A stretch of DNA of 64,000 bases from Pyrenopolyporus hunteri (lineage: Eukaryota; Ascomycota; Sordariomycetes; Xylariales; Hypoxylaceae): assembly GCA_902806595.1 (NCBI GenBank), contig CADCXC010000011.1:1984001-2048000 (forward strand). Direction: 5' to 3'. The notes beneath the pieces are model-generated. The model saw only the letters and a list, made by a program, of their open reading frames with translations, was not told the DNA's origin and did not search any database. The position numbers and the translations under genes were made by a program. This document shows, one piece after another, positions 59,674-64,000 of the stretch; position 1 is the first letter of the stretch; each line of letters begins with the position of its first letter.

Positions 59674-60720
59674 ATGCTGTTAGATCTCTTCTATTCGAAC
59701 TGGACACTGGCCACGGCGGTAGCCTGCGCCGGTGTCCTCATGATGGTAGTCAATCTTATGTACCGGAAGTACCGCAGCGACAATGCGGTCAAACCAGTCT
59801 CGGTCAGTTATCATTTCACACGGAAATGCAACAAAGAGTGTTCGTTCTGCTTCCACACCGAGAAAACGTCGTATGTTGCCCCTGAGAGTGATATGAAGAA
59901 TGGACTCCGCCTCCTCAGCGAAGCCGGTATGCGTAAGATCAACTTCGCTGGCGGCGAACCATTCCTCTACCCGGAGAAGCTGGCCATGCTCTGTCGCTTC
60001 TGCAAAGAGGAGCTCGGACTTGAGAGCGTCAGCATCATCACCAACGGAACGAACGTCACGAAGAAGTGGATGGAGAGGTACGGCCGATGGGTCGACGTCC
60101 TAGGTGTGAGCTGTGACAGCTTCGACGAGGAGACGAACATCGCCATTGGCCGCGGGACGGGCGAGAACGTCAAACAGCTATTCCGCATCCGCGACTGGTG
60201 CCGTCAGCTAGGCATCAAGTTCAAGCTGAACACGGTGGTGTGCACACATAACTGGCAAGAGGACATGGCGGATACTGTGCAGCGGCTCAACCCGTTTCGG
60301 TGGAAGGTATTCCAAGTGCTGTATGTAGAGGGAGAGAATGACGCGGACGAGAAGGACGTTCGCCTTAACAAACGGAAGCGGGCCGCCAAGAAGCTCCTCA
60401 TATCGGACGAGCAGTTCCAGACGTTTTGTAAAAAGCACCAGCATCTCGAATGCTTCATACCCGAGCCGAATTCGGTCATGGCGTCGAGCTACCTCCTCGT
60501 TGACGAGTCCCTCTGTTTCTTGGACAAGGGCAGCGGGGTGGAGAAACAGTCGCGATCGATCCTGGAGGTGGGGGTGCAGAAAGCGCTGAGCGAGGTTCGC
60601 TGGGACCAGGAAGCATTCAACCGACGCAAGGGGATATACGAGTGGACGAAGGACGTTCTTGGGGATGGGGACGTGGAGGGTGGCTGCGGGTCCGTGGATC
60701 AGAAGTTGCTGGACTGGTGA
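59674..60720 (+). CDS. rsad2: Viperin (RSAD2) radical-SAM nucleotide dehydratase
   Basis: From ATG 59674, 348 residues; human viperin has 361. Residues 11-30 form a hydrophobic N-terminal helix followed by RKYR, resembling viperin's ER/lipid-droplet anchor. Then PVSVSYHFTRKCNKECSFCF carries CxxxCxxC (C52, C56, C59) for the 4Fe-4S cluster. KINFAGGEPF (GGEP 93-96) binds SAM, VSIITNGT and GVSCDSFDEETNIAIGRGTG are viperin signatures, then FKLNTVV, EEDM-like QEDM, NPFRWKVFQVLYVEGEN and IPEPNSVMASSYLLVDE. The C-terminus ends LDW, like animal viperins, where this tail is needed for CIA-dependent cluster loading. Animal viperin makes ddhCTP from CTP, a chain terminator for viral polymerases. Differences are a Lys/Arg-rich insertion at 222-240 and a Gly/Asp-rich insertion at 328-343. 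Single exon. Fungal substrate (CTP or UTP) is not decided by sequence. Confidence 0.96.
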   Translation: MLLDLFYSNWTLATAVACAGVLMMVVNLMYRKYRSDNAVKPVSVSYHFTRKCNKECSFCFHTEKTSYVAPESDMKNGLRLLSEAGMRKINFAGGEPFLYPEKLAMLCRFCKEELGLESVSIITNGTNVTKKWMERYGRWVDVLGVSCDSFDEETNIAIGRGTGENVKQLFRIRDWCRQLGIKFKLNTVVCTHNWQEDMADTVQRLNPFRWKVFQVLYVEGENDADEKDVRLNKRKRAAKKLLISDEQFQTFCKKHQHLECFIPEPNSVMASSYLLVDESLCFLDKGSGVEKQSRSILEVGVQKALSEVRWDQEAFNRRKGIYEWTKDVLGDGDVEGGCGSVDQKLLDW

Positions 60721-61792
60721 GCGAGCGAGTGGACTTAGGTTACCTACCTAGGTAGGTAGGTAGTGGAGTGGTGGGCTGCTGGCGGGGCGGCGGGGCGGCG
60801 GGGAGACGGTGGTGATAAGTTGTGATGGTGGCAGTTTGTTGTTGTTATTGTCGTCGTTGTTGTTGTTGTGGTGGTGGTGGTGGTGGCGGTGGTGCTAACG
60901 ACGATTGTGGGCCTTGGGGCTGTGGAAGTCTATAAACAGTGGCGTTGGCGTATTGCTTAGCGAGCTAATTAGGCGCTTAGGTAGCCCAGCACCTTAGTGT
61001 AAGGGCGTGGCCAGTGAGTCGATTAGGCTACAAAGGGTTCCATTATGCCAGGTACCCAACACGCTAAATTAAGATTGGATTAAGCTAGATTGAGTAACTC
61101 CATAGCGGGTAACTGTGGAGCTCCCGTCAGGAAGAGCAAGAACCCCAAAGATCCCAGAGATAGTGGATATTTCCAGCATAGGTACCTAGTTAATAGCGCG
61201 CGGGACTGCGCAGAGGAGCACCTACCTGTCGACTATTAGGTACCCAAGGTACCTGGTACATACCTACCTGCGTGTACCTGTTCTTTTTCTTCCTTTTAAA
61301 TGACAAAGAATCCAGTCTCTTACCAGACATCTCTATCGAAGGCTTTCAATGTGCTTCGATTTACAGCACTAGGGTACCGACCTAAATGTTTGTCGAAACC
61401 CTTCTGCGGGATGGTACTACCTAGGCGTCCACTAGAGGAGGTAGACGCCCCCGGAAGAAGCACCCTCAATCTCAGCTTGGTCCATTGGAGCGATTGCGCG
61501 GTTCTCAAGATGTGCGGTGTGGTTATACAACTGATCAATACACTGGGATGATAATCGAGCCAATCAAGTATCATATATTCGTTCGATACCGTGGGGGTCT
61601 TCCGATTTTTGTTTGATTCCTGCTTCAATTTTTTTCAGCCATCAAACAACTTATACATATTACTCTACACGCCTTCAGCACGCCTCCACGCCAAAGGACA
61701 AAGAAGAAAAGAAAAGACCTTCTACCTTTCCCTCTTTTTTTTTTTTTCATAAAAAGAAAAATCTACGTATCTGCCAGTCACAGAAACATCAG
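60721..61792. other. Intergenic with several microsatellites
   Basis: Between viperin and the CYTH gene. Palindromic CCTACCTAGGTAGGTAGG at 60742-60759, a GGGGCGGC tandem (60781-60803), then a TTG/TGG triplet tract (60836-60895). Several GGTACCT motifs lie at 61180-61280. No supported gene. Confidence 0.6.
60781..60895. repeat. GGGGCGGC tandem and TTG/TGG triplet microsatellites
   Basis: Simple tandem repeats in two blocks, 60781-60803 and 60836-60895, starting 60 bp beyond the viperin stop. Likely length-polymorphic. Confidence 0.8.
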
Positions 61793-62611
61793 ATGGCGTC
61801 GAAGGTTGCCGCATCTGCACTCAGGCGCATCGTATCGAACGTCGAGGTCGAGCGCAAATTCAACCCGGGACCCAAGTTCACGACTCTCCTCGCGAGTTAC
61901 GTTCGAAAAATACCCCAATCGAACCATCACCAGCCTCCCAGCCGCCGAGAAAAACCCCCATTCTACACAGTCGGCCACCCAGGGCAACTCATTCGCGACA
62001 CGTATTACGACACAGAGGATGGCCATCTTAGCAAGTTGGGCCTATGGGTCCGCCGACGTTACATGGATACTCTACCACTCAATCCCACAGATCCCGCCCC
62101 GGTAATCGCCAACGGAAAAGACAAGGCGCAGTGGAACGCCAAGTTGCGGCTCGCGGGCCACTACAATAACTCACAATTTGTCGAAGTCGACGGGCGGGCC
62201 AAAGTCTCCCAAGAGGTACTGCGCATCACCCAGGCAAAGATGAAGCTTGAGGACTTGCAGGTGGTCTCGGACCTGTTAACCCGCCGCTCAGTGTGGGAAG
62301 TGACCGAGCTGGCTGACAGCACGGCGCCCTCCGCGATAATGACAATCGTCCTAGACGCGGTCACCGAGCCTGAGCCGGAGTCCAACGTAGGCGCCTTCTC
62401 ACACGTCATCGGAGAGGTAGAGTTCTTTCAGGAGATTGTGACCGAGGACAAGGACGATACGGAGCACGAGGCATATCGAAAAGAAACGGCGGCGAAAAGG
62501 ATGAAGGAGTTGGAGGAGTTCATGTTATCCCATCCCGACCTATTTTCCACAAACCCGGCACCTATCGGCAAACTTTCGGCGTATGATATGTGGAAGGCTG
62601 GGCGCACTTAG
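61793..62611 (+). CDS. CYTH/ThTPase-like triphosphate tunnel metalloenzyme
   Basis: From ATG 61793, 272 residues; the longer upstream frame is AT-rich 5' UTR. The N-terminus has VEVERKF (Glu18, Glu20, Lys22), the ExExK signature of CYTH proteins, which hold a triphosphate inside an eight-strand tunnel. Downstream come RDTYYDTEDGHLSKLGLWVR, matching the YYDT/L..R pattern of thiamine triphosphatase, NAKLRLAG, and a late GEVEFF with acidic strand. Human ThTPase (230 residues) cleaves thiamine triphosphate; others cleave tripolyphosphate or nucleoside triphosphates. The helix with KRMKELEEFMLSHPDLF matches the ThTPase C-terminus. It follows viperin on the same strand with its own promoter (pyrimidine-rich, T run at about 61737-61747). 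Confidence 0.88.
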   Translation: MASKVAASALRRIVSNVEVERKFNPGPKFTTLLASYVRKIPQSNHHQPPSRREKPPFYTVGHPGQLIRDTYYDTEDGHLSKLGLWVRRRYMDTLPLNPTDPAPVIANGKDKAQWNAKLRLAGHYNNSQFVEVDGRAKVSQEVLRITQAKMKLEDLQVVSDLLTRRSVWEVTELADSTAPSAIMTIVLDAVTEPEPESNVGAFSHVIGEVEFFQEIVTEDKDDTEHEAYRKETAAKRMKELEEFMLSHPDLFSTNPAPIGKLSAYDMWKAGRT

Positions 62612-63641
62612 CAACCTAAAAGCGGCGCCTCTAACAGATTACGAAGTTGAACGAAAGCTTTCCCGACGGCGCGAACGACCCGATCCGGCTCATCAAACTC
62701 TTGGTGTACCTGGGTAAGGTACGTGGGACATGATGAATTATGTGTTGGTTCTCTTTTAACCCAACACCAAGGCTCTGGCCTTTTATCGTGGGTTTCGGAA
62801 TTTCGGGGGACTAGATTCGGGGCTGGCGAAGAAGTTACCTGCTTAGGTACCAAGGTATGTGTAAAGTTATAGGCATCTCTTTCAGACCGATTTAACCCAA
62901 CCGTCTCCCCTCTCCTCAGCGTCCTTCAGCTTCTTGTAGACCTGTATTTGCTGCCCGGAACCAATCCGATAGCCTAAGGTTAGGCTACCTCGAAAGGGCC
63001 GACCATTACAGGAACGAATAAGAACGTGTTGACCATGACCATTCCCTTATGAATCTACCCTTCAAACCCCAAATCCGAAGCAGTTTTAGGTCCAGGTTCA
63101 GAATATCGGTGGGTGGTTCTTGGAGCAGTTGAGTCTACAACCCATCCCCCCACGCAACTCCCGCCTGGAATGATCAACCCATCTGAACGCCCCCGAAATA
63201 TTCTTCCCGTGGAAAAAGGCTAGATAGAAATAAGTATATGGATTAGGTACCAGACAGGTAAGTAAGTAAGGCCTATTGCGTCCAGCGGGAGTAAAATCTA
63301 GATTGTAATGGACTAAGGAACGGGACTTTTCTAATAGAAGAGATGTTAAAATTAAGAGTATACGATCAATAAAGTGCTCGTTTCATATTCTATCTAAATA
63401 GACTTCACGAAGGTCTCCGAATATTTCAGCTTGTAATTTTCACGGTTTAGTGTATGCGGCTGTCAGCTGTGTAGATGACATAGGTACCTAGCTAAGCAGA
63501 GGTGTAGCTCTTGATGTTGTCAGATGTACTACCCGTTTCACTCCCCCATAACCGTTCCTTGCCCCCAGCCAGCAAATATCCATCTTAGTAAAGTAATAAA
63601 GCGCAGAGTGCCCATCTCTTATAGATGCGTTATCGTTTTCG
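62612..63641. other. Intergenic, no gene seen
   Basis: 1.0 kb between converging genes; the minus frame 62608-62853 has no family content. GGTACC-type motifs at 62845-62855 and 63246-63255. Confidence 0.5.
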
Positions 63642-64000
63642 TCAACCACGCCCAAAGTAATAGGCGATGGACGCCGTAACCGTTGCAAAGATGGCTGAAA
63701 CGCCTGCGAGTGCCGTGCTCAGTTGTCCCAGCATGCCTAGGCTCGTCAAGCTAGCGAATATGCCCCCCGCGGGAGTGGCAGCGCCGTATATTGCTGACTG
63801 AAAAGCAGCAGCGTACGAGCCTTAGTTCATATTAGCGGGAGGTCTGGTGGGTGGCTGGGGTGAAGAGGAAATAAGGGACAAGCGAAGAGTTGAGACTTAC
63901 CTGCCACTATGCCAGCTGGGCCAAACCCAAGCCATGTCCCCAAGGTGAAGGGGATCGTGAATGCGACCGTCCAGGCACCAATTGCCTGCTGGACCGCTAA
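63642..64000 (-). CDS. Ifi-6-16/ISG12-like small hydrophobic protein (partial, 5' end beyond window)
   Basis: Exon from the window edge to 63901, then exon 63820-63642 ending in TGA; the 80-nt intron has GTAAGT, a CTAAT-type branch and a CTAAG acceptor, and restores a Gly codon. The visible 92 residues include TWLGFGPAGIVAGSYAAAFQ, AATPAGGIFASLTSLGMLGQ and a final helix AGVSAIFATVTASIAYYFGR. This is the Gly/Ala-rich membrane repeat of the interferon-inducible IFI6/IFI27(ISG12) family, including the G-x-G-P/T-A-G-I-x-A-G-S signature. Vertebrate members lie in mitochondrial or nuclear membranes and affect apoptosis and antiviral state. Fungi carry many family members of unknown role. The N-terminus is not visible, so targeting is unknown. 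Confidence 0.82.

Noticed and set aside
61613..61792. Upstream extension of the CYTH gene
   Set aside because: Low-complexity Lys/Phe-rich sequence typical of a 5' UTR; ATG 61793 sits just before the CYTH domain.
1..64000. CRISPR arrays, tRNA or rRNA genes
   Set aside because: No regularly spaced repeats, cloverleaf-like or rRNA-like sequence was noticed by eye; a tRNAscan run would be decisive.

Overview
The window is nuclear DNA of a filamentous ascomycete (Pezizomycotina; a Sordariomycete is my guess, not shown). The evidence is: short 45-90 nt introns with GTAAGT/GTGAGT donors and CTAAC/CTGAC branch sites, a retroelement wrecked by RIP-type C-to-T/G-to-A mutation, and fungus-restricted families (Met10, Swf1, Rap1 with RCT domain, Fmc1, fungal rhodopsin-domain membrane proteins, bicupin oxalate decarboxylase). 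I saw no tRNA, rRNA, CRISPR array or prokaryotic operon. Intron joins were checked by hand for phase, consensus and family fit.

Layout. 1-7.7 kb: a 7.45 kb LTR retroelement with two 121-bp LTRs and an internal part reduced almost to A/T. 7.7-11.6 kb: sulfite reductase alpha subunit (MET10). 11.9-17.2 kb: a MITE-like inverted repeat and a ten-exon CorA-like membrane protein. 17.2-23.9 kb: a polytopic membrane protein, then about 4.5 kb with little coding evidence. 24-30.6 kb: a rhodopsin-domain membrane protein, a conserved protein with a possible RAI1-like core, and a secreted SBP56/methanethiol-oxidase-like protein. 32.2-38.1 kb: oxalate decarboxylase, a 600-bp MITE, a 4-TM protein, a Gly/Pro/Tyr-rich low-complexity protein. 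38.5-45.7 kb: an unknown three-exon gene, an F-box protein, and Rap1 with BRCT, two Myb repeats, an ARID-like domain and RCT. 46.8-51.2 kb: Swf1-type palmitoyltransferase, an EngB/Mrx8 mitochondrial GTPase and FMC1. 51.9-56 kb: alpha/beta hydrolase, a hidden multi-exon Cys-rich single-TM surface protein, and a hotdog thioesterase.

58-64 kb is the most interesting part. It encodes a nucleoside monophosphate kinase (minus), a full-length viperin/RSAD2 radical-SAM enzyme (plus, divergent from the kinase), a CYTH-type triphosphatase (plus) and, at the window edge, an Ifi-6-16/ISG12-like small membrane protein (minus). In vertebrates RSAD2 lies beside the nucleotide kinase gene CMPK2, and both, like ISG12/IFI27, are interferon-stimulated. 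A fungal locus with a viperin, an NMP kinase and an ISG12-like gene together suggests a conserved nucleotide-analogue defence module: the kinase would supply NTP, viperin would convert it to a ddh-nucleotide, and the triphosphatase might edit the pool. The identities are well supported by sequence; the shared function is inference.
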